Assembly (NCBI RefSeq): GCF_004342285.1
Contig: NZ_SMCV01000015.1
Span: forward strand, 45,599 to 109,598
Length of the DNA: 64,000 nucleotides
Reading direction: 5' to 3'
From: Klebsiella sp. BIGb0138
GTDB lineage: Bacteria; Pseudomonadota; Gammaproteobacteria; Enterobacterales; Enterobacteriaceae
Position numbers and translations under genes: made by a program. The notes beneath the pieces are model-generated. The model saw only the letters and a list, made by a program, of their open reading frames with translations. It was not told the origin of the DNA and searched no databases. Positions 54,921-64,000 of this stretch are shown piece by piece. Numbering within the stretch: position 1 is the stretch's first letter; every line of letters starts with the position of its first letter.

Positions 54921-56297
54921 TTACAGGAAGAAAGGACTCGGCTGGAAAAGACGTTCGACGTCGGATATAAATTTTTTGTCGGTCAAAAACATAATGACAT
55001 GATCGCCCTGTTCGATACGCAGATTATTATTGGCGATCATCACATCATTGCCACGCACGACGGCGCCAATGATCGTCCCAGGTGGCAGCTTGATCTCATC
55101 GATCGAGCGGCCCACTACCCTCGAGGTACTCTCATCGCCGTGGGCAACCGCTTCGATGGCCTCCGCTACCCCGCGGCGCAGGGAAGAGACGCCAACAATA
55201 TCGGCTTTACGCACATGGCTGAGCAGCGCAGAAATGGTGGCTTGCTGAGGCGAGATCGCAATATCAATAACACTCCCCTGAACCAGATCGACATACGCTT
55301 TCCGCTGAATCAACACCATCACTTTTTTGGCGCCCATTCGCTTGGCTAGCATGGCGGACATGATGTTCGCTTCGTCATCGTTAGTGACGGCAATGAACAG
55401 ATCGACTTGATCGATATGCTCTTCCGCCAGTAACTCCTGATCCGAGGCGTCACCATAAAAGACGATGGTATTTTGCAGTTTCTCGGCCAGCTCAGCGGCA
55501 CGTTGTTGATCGCGCTCGATAAGCTTAACGCTGTAATCCTTCTCCAGCCGATGGGCGAGCCCCGCGCCGATGTTTCCACCGCCAACCAGCATGATGCGTT
55601 TATAGGGTTTTTCGAGACGTTGCAGTTCGCTCATTACGGCACGGATGTGCTGCGAGGCGGCAATAAAGAACACTTCGTCCCCGGCTTCAACAATCGTTGA
55701 ACCCTGCGGGCGAATAGGCCTGTCGTGACGGAAAATAGCGGCTACGCGGGTATCGATATGCGGCATATGCTCGCGCATTGTCGAGAGCGCATTACCGACC
55801 AGGGGGCCGCCATAGTAAGCTTTCACGACCGCCAGGCTGACTTTCCCCTCGGCAAAGTTAACCACCTGCAGTGCGCCAGGGTACTCAATAAGCCGGTAGA
55901 TACTGTCGATAACTAACTGTTCCGGTGCAATCAGATGGTCGATAGGCACCGCTTCTGAATGGAACAGTTTTTCGGCGTCACGTACGTAGTCCGGAGAACG
56001 AATGCGGGCGATACGATTAGGCGTATTAAACAGAGAATAGGCGACCTGGCAGGCCACCATATTGGTTTCATCTGAACTGGTTACCGCCACCAGCATATCC
56101 GCATCATCGGCACCGGCTTCGCGTAGAACACGGGGATGAGAACCGTGTCCCTGGACCACACGAAGGTCAAATTTATCCTGCAGGCTGCGCAGGCGGTCAC
56201 CATTGGTGTCGACTAAGGTGATGTCGTTGTTCTCTCCGACGAGGTTTTCCGCGAGAGTTCCGCCTACCTGTCCGGCGCCCAGAATAATAATCTTCAT
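54921..56297 (-). CDS. trkA: TrkA, NAD-binding component of the Trk potassium uptake system
   Basis: This 458-residue peripheral protein has two RCK domains (Rossmann motifs G-A-G-Q-V-G-G-T near 7 and V-G-G-G-N-I-G-A near 238) and regulates TrkH/TrkG. It lies 13 bases after rsmB on the same strand. Confidence 0.96.
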   Translation of the reverse strand: MKIIILGAGQVGGTLAENLVGENNDITLVDTNGDRLRSLQDKFDLRVVQGHGSHPRVLREAGADDADMLVAVTSSDETNMVACQVAYSLFNTPNRIARIRSPDYVRDAEKLFHSEAVPIDHLIAPEQLVIDSIYRLIEYPGALQVVNFAEGKVSLAVVKAYYGGPLVGNALSTMREHMPHIDTRVAAIFRHDRPIRPQGSTIVEAGDEVFFIAASQHIRAVMSELQRLEKPYKRIMLVGGGNIGAGLAHRLEKDYSVKLIERDQQRAAELAEKLQNTIVFYGDASDQELLAEEHIDQVDLFIAVTNDDEANIMSAMLAKRMGAKKVMVLIQRKAYVDLVQGSVIDIAISPQQATISALLSHVRKADIVGVSSLRRGVAEAIEAVAHGDESTSRVVGRSIDEIKLPPGTIIGAVVRGNDVMIANNNLRIEQGDHVIMFLTDKKFISDVERLFQPSPFFL

Positions 56298-56310
56298 CAG
56301 CTGTGATCCA

Positions 56311-57606
56311 TTATTTCCGATGTTTGATCAGCTTAGCGTAAAAGAAGCCATCACCTTCTTCTGCCCCAGGCAAATTTTGCACGCCGGGTTGTTCAGGCGA
56401 GCCGGTGGTGCTGAGTTCCGCATCAGGCGTCCGCTTCAGGAAGGCGGCAATCTGCTGGCTGTTTTCTTCCGGGAGGATGGAACAGGTCGCATAGACCAGG
56501 GTTCCGCCAGGTTTCAGGTGTGACCATATTGCATCGAGAATCTCCGCCTGTAGCTGGGCCAGTTCAGCGATATCGCGATCGCGTCGTAACCATTTAATAT
56601 CCGGGTGACGACGGATAACTCCGGTCGCCGAGCAGGGAGCATCGAGCAGAATCCGGTCGAATTGTTCATCCTCGCACCATTGGGCTGGATAGCGGCCATC
56701 GCCTTGTTTAACCTGCGCCTTCATGCCGAGGCGTTTCAGATTATCGTAGACGCGGGACAGGCGCTGCTCATCAATATCTACCGCCAGCACGCTCGCCTGC
56801 GGTGCGACTTCCAGAATATGCGTCGTTTTGCCCCCGGGGGCGGCACAAAGATCGAGGATTCTCTCTCCGTTTTCCGGTGTCAGATAGCGCATGCAGCCCT
56901 GGGCTGACGCATCCTGTACAGTGACCCAGCCCTGGTCGAAACCGGGTAATGCATGAACGGGCGCTGGCGTTGCCAGGCGAACAGCATCGGGATAATCAGG
57001 ATGGGCAAAACCTTGTAAACCGGCCTCTGCCAGCAGCTTAAGCCACTCATCGCGCGAATGGTGATGACGGTTAACCCGCAGCCACATCGGTGGACGCTGG
57101 TTATTAGCTTCCACAATCGCCTGCCATTGCTGTGGCCAGGATTTCTGCAGACGCTTGAGCAGCCATGCCGGATGGAGAAAACGGCTGTCGCTTTGGGCAA
57201 ATTCAGCCAGCAATGTTTCCTGCTGACGCTGAAACTGACGTAAAACACCGTTGATCAGCCCTTTCAGCTGCGGGCGCTTGATGGCTACCGCGCCTTCCAC
57301 GGTCTCAGCCAGCGCGGCATGGGGGGGAATGCGGGTGTACAGCAGCTGATAAAATCCCACCATAATCAAATAGTGAATGGTGCGCTGTTTGCCGGCCATC
57401 GGGCGAGCCATCAGCTTGTTAACCAGCCATTCCAGTTGGCTAAGAGTACGCAGGACGCCAAAGCAAAGTTCCTGCAGCAGCGCTTTGTCCTTTTCACCCA
57501 CTTTTTGCTGTAACGGCGGAAGAACGTTGCTGAGTGACTGTCCTTGTTCGACAACCTGCTCAACGGCTTGCGCCGCCAGACTGCGTAAATTAAGATTTTT
57601 TTTCAT
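56311..57606 (-). CDS. rsmB: 16S rRNA m5C967 methyltransferase
   Basis: This 431-residue enzyme has an N-terminal NusB-like domain and a C-terminal Rossmann SAM domain ([10 protein letters not shown] near 260-269). The two catalytic cysteines lie in D-A-P-C-S-A-T-G and Y-A-T-C-S-I. It is in the def-fmt-rsmB-trkA order of E. coli. Confidence 0.95.
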   Translation of the reverse strand: MKKNLNLRSLAAQAVEQVVEQGQSLSNVLPPLQQKVGEKDKALLQELCFGVLRTLSQLEWLVNKLMARPMAGKQRTIHYLIMVGFYQLLYTRIPPHAALAETVEGAVAIKRPQLKGLINGVLRQFQRQQETLLAEFAQSDSRFLHPAWLLKRLQKSWPQQWQAIVEANNQRPPMWLRVNRHHHSRDEWLKLLAEAGLQGFAHPDYPDAVRLATPAPVHALPGFDQGWVTVQDASAQGCMRYLTPENGERILDLCAAPGGKTTHILEVAPQASVLAVDIDEQRLSRVYDNLKRLGMKAQVKQGDGRYPAQWCEDEQFDRILLDAPCSATGVIRRHPDIKWLRRDRDIAELAQLQAEILDAIWSHLKPGGTLVYATCSILPEENSQQIAAFLKRTPDAELSTTGSPEQPGVQNLPGAEEGDGFFYAKLIKHRK

Positions 57607-57658
57607 AACCGCAAAAATAAAAATGCCCGGTAAATCCGGGCTTTAGAAGTGACGACCG

Positions 57659-58606
57659 TCAGGAAAGACGGTTACCGGGGATAAACCACTCCCGACGAGA
57701 ATTTAGCAGATCCTGAGCGCTCATCGCTTTTTTACCCGCAGGCTGCAGCGATTCCAGGTTCAGAATGCCATTGCCGGTTGCAACCTGGATACCTTGCTTG
57801 CCGGCGGCGACAATTGTGCCAGGCTCAGCGCTGCTGGTGTCGGCGATGACGGATGCCTGCCAGACTTTCACCGGTTGTTGATCAATTTCCAGCCAGCTCA
57901 TTGGCCATGGGTTGAACGCCCGGATGCAGCGCTCAAGCTGTGCTGCGGAAAGTGACCAGTCGAGACGGGCTTCTTCTTTACTGAGCTTCTCAGCATAAGT
58001 GGCTAAGGCTTCATCCTGGACTTCAGGCTGAGCGACCCCGCTTGCTACCTGGGCCAGGGTTTCCAGCAACCCTTGTGGGCCGAGAGCGGCCAGTTTGTCA
58101 TACAGACTGGCGCTGGTATCTTCCGAAGTGATGGGGCAGGAGAGTTTATACAGCATATCACCGGTATCCAGACCGACATCCATCTGCATGATGGTGACGC
58201 CGGTTTCGGCATCACCCGCCCAGAGTGAACGCTGAATCGGCGCAGCACCACGCCAGCGGGGCAACAAAGAACCGTGGACGTTGATGCAACCCTGACGCGG
58301 CATATCGAGAACCGCCTCTGGCAGAATGAGCCCATAGGCCACGACGACCATGACATCGGCATTAAGCGAGGCAACCAGCTGCTGGTTTTCCTGCGGGCGC
58401 AAAGATGCGGGCTGGAATACCGGCAAATTATGAGCTTCTGCGAGGACTTTGACCGGGCTGGGCATCAGCTTTTTGCCGCGACCGGCAGGGCGATCGGGCT
58501 GAGTAAACACGCCAACCACCTGGTGCTCGGACGACAACAGCGCATCAAGATGACGCGCTGCAAAATCGGGGGTTCCCGCAAAGATAATACGTAGTGATTG
58601 TGGCAC
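57659..58606 (-). CDS. fmt: Methionyl-tRNA formyltransferase
   Basis: This 315-residue enzyme formylates initiator Met-tRNA with 10-formyl-THF. It has the start [15 protein letters not shown] and the active-site region [10 protein letters not shown] near 110. It lies between def and rsmB. Confidence 0.97.
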   Translation of the reverse strand: MPQSLRIIFAGTPDFAARHLDALLSSEHQVVGVFTQPDRPAGRGKKLMPSPVKVLAEAHNLPVFQPASLRPQENQQLVASLNADVMVVVAYGLILPEAVLDMPRQGCINVHGSLLPRWRGAAPIQRSLWAGDAETGVTIMQMDVGLDTGDMLYKLSCPITSEDTSASLYDKLAALGPQGLLETLAQVASGVAQPEVQDEALATYAEKLSKEEARLDWSLSAAQLERCIRAFNPWPMSWLEIDQQPVKVWQASVIADTSSAEPGTIVAAGKQGIQVATGNGILNLESLQPAGKKAMSAQDLLNSRREWFIPGNRLS

Positions 58607-58620
58607 GTTAGTCCTTGTCC

Positions 58621-59130
58621 TCAGGCACGCGTACGCAAACGATCCAGTTTTTCAACTTTCTGGCGAATACGCTGTTGTTTCAGCGGCGACAGATAATCGA
58701 TAAATAGTTTGCCTACCAGGTGATCCATTTCATGCTGGATGCAGATAGCCAGAAGGCCATCAGCTGCCAGCTCAAAGGACTGTCCTTCACGATTCAATGC
58801 GCGAATCTTCACGGTTTCAGCACGCGGCACCAGCGCACGCTGTTCCGGAATGGATAAGCAGCCCTCTTCAATGCCCGTCTCACCGTCTTTTTCCAACAGT
58901 TCCGGGTTAATTAATACCAGCTGCTGTTCACGGTTTTCGGAAACATCGATGACGATAATGCGCTGATGGATATCCACCTGCGTTGCAGCCAGACCAATAC
59001 CTTCTTCGGCGTACATCGTCTCGAACATATCATCGACGATACGCTGAATTTCCGCATTCACTTCTTTAACCGGTTCAGCGACTTTGCGAAGGCGCTCGTC
59101 CGGGATATGTAACACTTGCAAAACTGCCAT
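58621..59130 (-). CDS. def: Peptide deformylase
   Basis: This 169-residue metalloenzyme removes the N-formyl group from nascent proteins. Metal ligands Cys91 (E-G-C-L-S), His133 and His137, and catalytic Glu134 (H-E-M-D-H), are present, as is G-I-G-L-A-A-T-Q. It heads the def-fmt-rsmB-trkA-mscL run and is divergent from dprA. Confidence 0.98.
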   Translation of the reverse strand: MAVLQVLHIPDERLRKVAEPVKEVNAEIQRIVDDMFETMYAEEGIGLAATQVDIHQRIIVIDVSENREQQLVLINPELLEKDGETGIEEGCLSIPEQRALVPRAETVKIRALNREGQSFELAADGLLAICIQHEMDHLVGKLFIDYLSPLKQQRIRQKVEKLDRLRTRA

Positions 59131-59259
59131 AAAGATCCAGAGTCGTATTCAGGAGTTGATAAGATTATTACCTCTATTCTAGACAAAACCCCCTGCAATT
59201 GACAGTCTCGCTGTCCAATCGCAAAGATTGTCAAAGCCGCTTATGGCAGGGGGATAAGG

Positions 59260-60384
59260 ATGACGCCCACAGAGATTTGGCTGCGCCTGATGATGGTGAA
59301 TAACCTGTACGGCGACAATATGGTGATGGCTGCCCGGCGGATGTGTACAGCCCCTGCGCTTGATAGTGAAATGTTGCGTACCTGCGGGCTGAGTGTGGCG
59401 CAGGCGACGCAATTTCTGAGCTGCAGCCAACATGATATCGATTCGACATTAGTGTGGCTGGAGCAGCCTGAACACCATCTGCTGCTGGCGGATGACTCCC
59501 GCTATCCCCCGCAGCTGCGCGCGATTAGCGATTATCCTGGCGCGCTGCTGGTTCGCGGGGATTTGGCTGTTCTGAGCAGTGTGCAGCTGGCTATTGTCGG
59601 CAGCCGTTCACATTCCTGGTATGGGGCACATTGGGGTAAACAGTTCAGCGCCATCCTGGCACATCACGGTATAACAATTACCAGCGGTCTGGCGATCGGT
59701 ATTGATGGCGTCGCTCACCGGGGGGCGCTTGAGGCAAACGGGAAAACCGTTGCCGTGCTCGGGAATGGACTGGGCTCGGTTTATCCGCGTCGCCATACCG
59801 CATTAGCACAACAGATCGTGGAGAGCGGAGGCGCATTGCTTTCTGAGTTCCCTCTGGCCGCCTCTCCTCTGCCGGGGAACTTCCCGCGTCGTAACCGGAT
59901 CATCAGCGGGCTCAGCATGGGGGTGCTGGTGATCGAGGCGGCGTTGAAAAGCGGCTCGCTGGTGACCGTACGCTGCGCATTGGATCAAGGACGAGACGTT
60001 TTTGCACTGCCTGGACCCGTGGGGAGTCCTGGTTCCGAGGGGCCACATTGGTTAATGAAGCAAGGCGCCATTCCCGTCACTTCCGCGGAAGATATCGTTG
60101 AATATTGTCAGCAGGTGCTGAGATGGCTCCCGGATGTGCCTGACAACAGAAATAATTGCATGGATCAGCCTCCTGTAGCATTGCCATTTCCAGAGCTCCT
60201 GGCTAACGTAGGAGATGAGGTAACACCTGTTGACGTTGTCGCTGAACGTGCCGGCCAATCTGTGCCAGTGACCGTAGCTCAGCTACTTGAACTGGAGTTA
60301 GCAGGCTGGATCGCAGCTGTACCCGGCGGCTATGTCCGATTAAGGAGGGCAAGCCATGTTCGACGTACTGATGTATTTGTTTGA
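59260..60384 (+). CDS. dprA: DprA/Smf, DNA-processing protein
   Basis: This 374-residue protein of the DprA family loads RecA on single-stranded DNA in transformation; its enterobacterial role is unclear. The Rossmann core has V-G-S-R-S-H-S-W near 112-119 and [10 protein letters not shown] near 144, with [10 protein letters not shown] later. It overlaps smg by 29 bases. Confidence 0.93.
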   Translation: MTPTEIWLRLMMVNNLYGDNMVMAARRMCTAPALDSEMLRTCGLSVAQATQFLSCSQHDIDSTLVWLEQPEHHLLLADDSRYPPQLRAISDYPGALLVRGDLAVLSSVQLAIVGSRSHSWYGAHWGKQFSAILAHHGITITSGLAIGIDGVAHRGALEANGKTVAVLGNGLGSVYPRRHTALAQQIVESGGALLSEFPLAASPLPGNFPRRNRIISGLSMGVLVIEAALKSGSLVTVRCALDQGRDVFALPGPVGSPGSEGPHWLMKQGAIPVTSAEDIVEYCQQVLRWLPDVPDNRNNCMDQPPVALPFPELLANVGDEVTPVDVVAERAGQSVPVTVAQLLELELAGWIAAVPGGYVRLRRASHVRRTDVFV

Positions 60385-60829
60385 GACTTACATCCAAAAC
60401 GAAGCAGAAATGCGTGTGGATCAGGATCGACTGACCCGGGATCTGACCGATGCAGGATTCGATCGGGAAGATATCTATAATGCGCTGATGTGGCTCGAGA
60501 AACTGGCTGATTATCAGGAAGGTCTCGTCGCACCCATGCAGCTTGCTTCTGACCCGCTCTCTTTGCGGATTTACACCGAAGAAGAGTGCCTGCGTCTGGA
60601 TGCCAGTTGCCGAGGATTTTTGCTATTCCTCGAGCAAATTCAGGTGTTGAACCTCGAAACGCGAGAAATGGTGATTGAGCGCGTGCTGGCGCTGGATACA
60701 GCAGAATTCGATCTGGAGGACCTGAAATGGGTGATCCTGATGGTACTGTTTAATATTCCAGGCTGCGAAAATGCCTATCAGCAAATGGAAGAATTACTCT
60801 TCGAAGTAAATGAAGGTATGCTGCATTAA
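60356..60829 (+). CDS. smg: Smg family protein
   Basis: This 157-residue acidic helical protein of the Smg/DUF494 family has the start [12 protein letters not shown]. The function is unknown, but it is consistently next to dprA. Confidence 0.92.
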   Translation: MFDVLMYLFETYIQNEAEMRVDQDRLTRDLTDAGFDREDIYNALMWLEKLADYQEGLVAPMQLASDPLSLRIYTEEECLRLDASCRGFLLFLEQIQVLNLETREMVIERVLALDTAEFDLEDLKWVILMVLFNIPGCENAYQQMEELLFEVNEGMLH

Positions 60830-60855
60830 TCTTATTGCAGCAACATCGAGTTGTT

Positions 60856-61410
60856 ATGACCAAATCAGCACTGTTTTCGGTGCGTAAAAACGAGCCCTGC
60901 CCGCAGTGCGGGGCTGAACTGGTAATCCGCTCCGGGAAACACGGGCCGTTTCTCGGCTGCTCCCACTATCCGGACTGTGACTATGTCCGTCCTCTGAAAA
61001 GTCAGGCGGACGGACATATCGTAAAAGTGCTGGAGGGGCAAGAGTGCCCGTCCTGCGGCGCTGTAATGGTGCTACGCCAGGGGCGCTTTGGTATGTTCAT
61101 TGGCTGTAGCCGTTATCCGGAATGTGAACATACTGAAACTATTGATAAGCCCGATGAAACGGCGATTGCGTGTCCGCAGTGTGGCCAGGGGCAGCTGGTC
61201 CAGCGCCGTTCCCGTTTCGGAAAAACCTTTCATTCCTGCGATCGTTACCCCGATTGCCAGTTCGTTATCAACTTCACACCGGTAGCGGGTGAATGCCCGG
61301 AATGCCATTATCCGCTATTAATCGAAAAGAAAACGGCGCAGGGCGTCAGACGCTTCTGTGCCAGTAAACAATGTGGAAAGCCGATCCCGGCGGAACAAAT
61401 CAGTGAATAA
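60856..61410 (+). CDS. yrdD: YrdD, topoisomerase I-like zinc-finger protein
   Basis: This 184-residue protein is made of four zinc-ribbon units resembling the C terminus of topoisomerase I: C-P-Q-C...C-S-H-Y-P-D-C, C-P-S-C...C-S-R-Y-P-E-C, C-P-Q-C...C-D-R-Y-P-D-C and C-P-E-C...C-A-S-K-Q-C. It probably binds nucleic acid. ATG 60856 (M-T-K-S-A-L-F) fits E. coli; a non-ATG frame start 21 bases earlier is less likely. It overlaps tsaC. Confidence 0.88.
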   Translation: MTKSALFSVRKNEPCPQCGAELVIRSGKHGPFLGCSHYPDCDYVRPLKSQADGHIVKVLEGQECPSCGAVMVLRQGRFGMFIGCSRYPECEHTETIDKPDETAIACPQCGQGQLVQRRSRFGKTFHSCDRYPDCQFVINFTPVAGECPECHYPLLIEKKTAQGVRRFCASKQCGKPIPAEQISE

Positions 61411-61975
61411 TAACCTGCACTCAGAAACCGTCGCCCATGCCGTGGCGGTTTTGCATAATGAACATGTCATCGCCTATCCGACGGAAGCCGTTTTTGGCGT
61501 TGGCTGCGATCCTGACAGCGAAACGGCGGTTATGCGCCTGCTTGAGCTCAAACAGCGCCCCGTTGATAAGGGACTGATTCTGATCGCCGCCAGCTTTGAA
61601 CAGCTGACACCCTATATTGATGATTCGCAGCTCAGCGATGAACAACGAGCCGTAATTTTCTCCTGCTGGCCGGGGCCGGTGACCTTTGTCTTCCCGGCTC
61701 GCGCCACGACGCCGCGCTGGTTGACCGGGCGCTTTGACTCCCTGGCGGTTCGCGTGAGCGATCATCCGCTGGTGGTTGAACTGTGCAAGGCCTATGGTAA
61801 ACCGCTGGTCTCAACCAGCGCGAATCTGTCCGGCCAGCCACCTTGCCGTACTACTGCCGAAGTGCAGGCTCAGTTCGGCGCCGGTTTCCCGGTGGTCGAT
61901 GGTGCAACGGGCGGTCGTCAAAACCCGTCTGAAATTCGCGATGCCCTGACGGGCGAACTCTTTCGCCAGGGATAA
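61403..61975 (+). CDS. tsaC: Threonylcarbamoyl-AMP synthase
   Basis: It makes the threonylcarbamoyl-AMP used in t6A modification of tRNA at position 37. It is a 190-residue Sua5/YrdC-fold protein with K-Q-R-P-V-D-K-G-L and S-T-S-A-N-L-S-G. The start is GTG 61403 (V-N-N-N-L, cf. E. coli M-N-N-N-L); the longer frame runs into yrdD. It overlaps yrdD by 8 bases and precedes aroE by 3. Confidence 0.92.
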   Translation: MNNNLHSETVAHAVAVLHNEHVIAYPTEAVFGVGCDPDSETAVMRLLELKQRPVDKGLILIAASFEQLTPYIDDSQLSDEQRAVIFSCWPGPVTFVFPARATTPRWLTGRFDSLAVRVSDHPLVVELCKAYGKPLVSTSANLSGQPPCRTTAEVQAQFGAGFPVVDGATGGRQNPSEIRDALTGELFRQG

Positions 61976-61978
61976 GTT

Positions 61979-62797
61979 ATGGAAACCTACGCAGTCTTCG
62001 GAAACCCGATCGCCCACAGTAAGTCCCCCGCTATTCACCAGCACTTTGCGCAGCAGTTGCAAATTACACACCCGTATGGGCGCATACTGGCACCGCTGGA
62101 TGAATTTACCAGTACGCTGAATACTTTCTTTGCTGAAGGGGGAAAGGGGGCCAACGTTACCGTCCCGTTCAAGGAAGAGGCGTTTTCCCGCGCGGATGAA
62201 CTGACCGAACGAGCGGCGTTGGCGGGGGCGGTCAATACTCTCAAGCGGCTGGAAGACGGGCGTTTGCTGGGGGACAATACCGATGGTATTGGGCTACTGA
62301 GCGATCTGGAGCGGCTTGGTTTTATTAAACCGGGTTGCCGGGTATTGCTTATTGGCGCCGGTGGCGCATCGCGCGGCGTGTTGCTGCCGCTTTTATCGCT
62401 GGATTGCGCGGTCACTATCGTCAACCGCACCAGCTCCCGTGCGCATCAGCTGGCAACGCTGTTTGCCCATACCGGTAGCGTTTGTGCCGTGGAAATGGCG
62501 TCGCTGGCCGGGCTCGAGTTCGATCTCATTATTAATGCGACCTCCAGCGGTATTGGTGGTGAAGTGCCGGCCATCCCGTCCCCTTTAATCGGCCCGCATG
62601 TCTATTGCTATGACATGTTTTATCAGAAGGGCAATACGCCGTTTTTGAGCTGGTGCCAGGAGCACGGAGCTAAAATGTGTGCTGATGGGTTAGGGATGCT
62701 GGTGGCCCAGGCTGCCCACGCGGTGCTGCTGTGGCATGGCGTTCTGCCGGATATTGCGCCGGTGATTCATGCGTTGCACAAGGAACTGAATACGTGA
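61979..62797 (+). CDS. aroE: Shikimate dehydrogenase
   Basis: It reduces 3-dehydroshikimate to shikimate with NADPH. It has 272 residues, catalytic Lys65 (V-P-F-K-E-E) and Asp102 (N-T-D-G-I-G), and the nucleotide motif G-A-G-G-A-S-R-G. Its stop overlaps the yrdB GTG. Confidence 0.97.
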   Translation: METYAVFGNPIAHSKSPAIHQHFAQQLQITHPYGRILAPLDEFTSTLNTFFAEGGKGANVTVPFKEEAFSRADELTERAALAGAVNTLKRLEDGRLLGDNTDGIGLLSDLERLGFIKPGCRVLLIGAGGASRGVLLPLLSLDCAVTIVNRTSSRAHQLATLFAHTGSVCAVEMASLAGLEFDLIINATSSGIGGEVPAIPSPLIGPHVYCYDMFYQKGNTPFLSWCQEHGAKMCADGLGMLVAQAAHAVLLWHGVLPDIAPVIHALHKELNT

Positions 62798-63051
62798 ATC
62801 AGGCCATTCAGTTTCCTGACCGTGAAGAGTGGGATGCCGGGCGGCAATGCGTCACCTTCCCGGTGCTGGTTAATGGTATGCAACTCACCTGCGCTATCAA
62901 AGGTGAAATATTAGGCCAGCGCTTTGGGGGGGAAGATCCCACGCAGTGGCTGGCCGTGTTTCGCGAGCATCGCTGGGATCTGGAAGAAGAGGCTGACGAA
63001 TTGATCCGCGAGCAGCAGGAGGACGATCAAGGCTGGGTTTGGTTCTCCTGA
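62794..63051 (+). CDS. yrdB: YrdB, DUF1488 family protein
   Basis: This 85-residue protein has the start [13 protein letters not shown] (GTG 62794 sharing bases with the aroE stop) and the end D-Q-G-W-V-W. The function is unknown. Its last bases overlap the end of the converging yrdA. Confidence 0.88.
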   Translation: MNQAIQFPDREEWDAGRQCVTFPVLVNGMQLTCAIKGEILGQRFGGEDPTQWLAVFREHRWDLEEEADELIREQQEDDQGWVWFS

Positions 63052-63581
63052 GCCAGATAATCGTTTTTCCATTGCACATAGTTGTTTGCTGAATAGAGCA
63101 GTCCCGCCCGCTCCGCTTCCGTCAGGGGGCGGATTTGCTTAACCGGGTTGCCAAAATAGAGATAGCCGCTTTCCAGCCGCTTGTTCTGCGGTACAAGGCT
63201 GCCGGCGCCAATCATGACATCATCTTCTACCACTACGCCATCCAGCAAAATGGAACCCATCCCTACCAGCACCCGATCGCCGATAGTGCAGCCATGCAGC
63301 ATCACCTTATGACCGACGGTGACATCGTTGCCAACGATCAGTGGATTGCCTTGCGGGTTATAAGCAGATTTATGCGTAACGTGCAGAACGCTACCGTCCT
63401 GAATATTGGTACGGGCACCGATTTCCACATAGTTAACATCGCCGCGAATGGCGACCAGTGGCCAGATACTGACATCATCAGCCATTCTGACATCGCCGAT
63501 TGCCACGCTGGTGGCATCGATCATCACCCGCAGGCCTGTTTGTGGGAATAAATCTTTATAAGGACGTAAATTGGCGGACAT
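63027..63581 (-). CDS. yrdA: YrdA, gamma-class carbonic anhydrase-like protein
   Basis: This 184-residue left-handed beta-helix protein with hexapeptide repeats resembles gamma carbonic anhydrases, with metal-site histidines in V-T-H-K-S and V-G-H-K-V-M-L-H-G-C. Activity is not proven for the family member. ATG 63581 (M-S-A-N-L-R-P-Y) fits E. coli. It is transcribed away from the rRNA operon promoters. Confidence 0.9.
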   Translation of the reverse strand: MSANLRPYKDLFPQTGLRVMIDATSVAIGDVRMADDVSIWPLVAIRGDVNYVEIGARTNIQDGSVLHVTHKSAYNPQGNPLIVGNDVTVGHKVMLHGCTIGDRVLVGMGSILLDGVVVEDDVMIGAGSLVPQNKRLESGYLYFGNPVKQIRPLTEAERAGLLYSANNYVQWKNDYLAQENQTQP

Positions 63582-63733
63582 GATTACCTCAATAAACCGG
63601 AGTTGTACGAAGACTTTGGTGGCTTTTTCCGCCATCTGCAACCCTTTATTGTGGTGAAAATTGAGCAAACTGGACAATAACGCGACGAAAAGGGTGAAAA
63701 ACCATCACTTGAAAAAAAAGATCGATAAAAGGC

Positions 63734-63761
63734 TTGTGCAAAAAACTGGGATCCCTATAAT
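63734..63761 (+). promoter_or_regulatory. rRNA operon P1 promoter
   Basis: TTGTGC (63734-63739), a 16-base spacer and TATAAT (63756-63761), then a GC-rich discriminator GCGCTCCCA, with an A-rich UP-element stretch at about 63690-63730. This is the enterobacterial rrn P1 pattern, under growth-rate and stringent control. Confidence 0.92.
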
Positions 63762-63841
63762 GCGCTCCCACTGACACGGCACATGTGAACGAGTTCACAG
63801 AGTAAGCCGGGTCGGCAGAGAAAAAATCCTGAAATTCAGGG

Positions 63842-63869
63842 TTGACTCTGCAAGAGGAAAGCGTAATAT
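63842..63869 (+). promoter_or_regulatory. rRNA operon P2 promoter
   Basis: TTGACT (63842-63847), a 16-base spacer and TAATAT (63864-63869), about 108 bases after P1, as in E. coli rrn operons. Confidence 0.9.
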
Positions 63870-63907
63870 ACGCCACCTCGCGACAGAGCGCTAAAGCGCG
63901 TCGCAAC

Positions 63908-63920
63908 TGCTCTTTAACAA
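63908..63920 (+). promoter_or_regulatory. rRNA leader boxA antitermination signal
   Basis: TGCTCTTTAACAA is the leader boxA that binds NusB-NusE for rRNA antitermination. The leader continues to 64000; the 16S rRNA gene (rrnD position beside yrdA) is not reached in this window. Confidence 0.93.
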
Positions 63921-64000
63921 TTTATCAGACAATCTGTGTGGGCACTCAAAGTGACATGGATTCTTAACGTCTTCGGACGAAAAATGAATACCAAGTCTCT

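Noticed and set aside
59677..59712. DprA motif reads S-G-L-A-I-G-I-D rather than S-G-L-A-R-G-I-D
   Set aside because: The position is variable in the family and the other core residues are intact, so I do not treat it as evidence of loss of function.
63646..63906. Minus-strand ORF over the rRNA promoter region
   Set aside because: It covers the P1 and P2 promoters and the A-rich UP element; the sequence is explained by those signals.

Overview
This window is a conserved enterobacterial chromosome segment. Protein-level agreement with Escherichia coli is very high across nearly all genes. Several local features suggest Klebsiella or a close relative such as Raoultella: GC-rich third codon positions, no nirC between nirD and cysG, a codA-type cytosine deaminase inserted between nirB and tsgA, and a small NTF2-like exported protein between yheT and yheS. 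I cannot fix the species from sequence alone.

Left part (1-33.2 kb). The window opens with the last codons of hofQ, then aroK-aroB-damX-dam-rpe-gph-trpS (shikimate pathway, SPOR cell-division protein, Dam methylase, pentose phosphate, phosphoglycolate phosphatase, Trp-tRNA synthetase). Facing it is the anaerobic nitrite reductase operon nirB-nirD-cysG, with a well-preserved FNR/NarL promoter. Then come codA, tsgA, ppiA, the yhfG-fic antitoxin/toxin-like pair, pabA, argD (tandem ARG boxes), yhfK, crp and yhfA, prkB-yheU-yheT, the NTF2-like gene, yheS, the kefG-kefB potassium efflux system, yheV, slyD, slyX, fkpA, and yheO-tusD-tusC-tusB (tRNA 2-thiolation sulfur relay).

Middle part (33.2-53.2 kb). 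This is the translation block: the str operon (rpsL-rpsG-fusA-tufA), the iron-storage pair bfd-bfr, a short prepilin peptidase (hopD-like), then the S10, spc and alpha operons (rpsJ to rplQ, including secY and rpoA). Promoters, terminators, and the L4, S8 and S4 autoregulatory leader regions can be recognised.

Right part (53.2-64 kb). yhdN-zntR-arfA faces mscL-trkA-rsmB-fmt-def. dprA-smg-yrdD-tsaC-aroE-yrdB faces yrdA. The window ends in the P1/P2 promoters and boxA leader of an rRNA operon (rrnD position); the 16S gene itself starts beyond the window.

I see no prophage, insertion sequence, CRISPR array or tRNA gene. The less explained parts are the codA insertion with a possible nine-residue upstream ORF, the 23.4-24.2 kb patch, a MITE-like palindromic repeat next to slyD, a multi-hairpin leader before yheO, a degenerate Fic motif, and the arfA intragenic hairpin. 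None amounts to a clearly new system.
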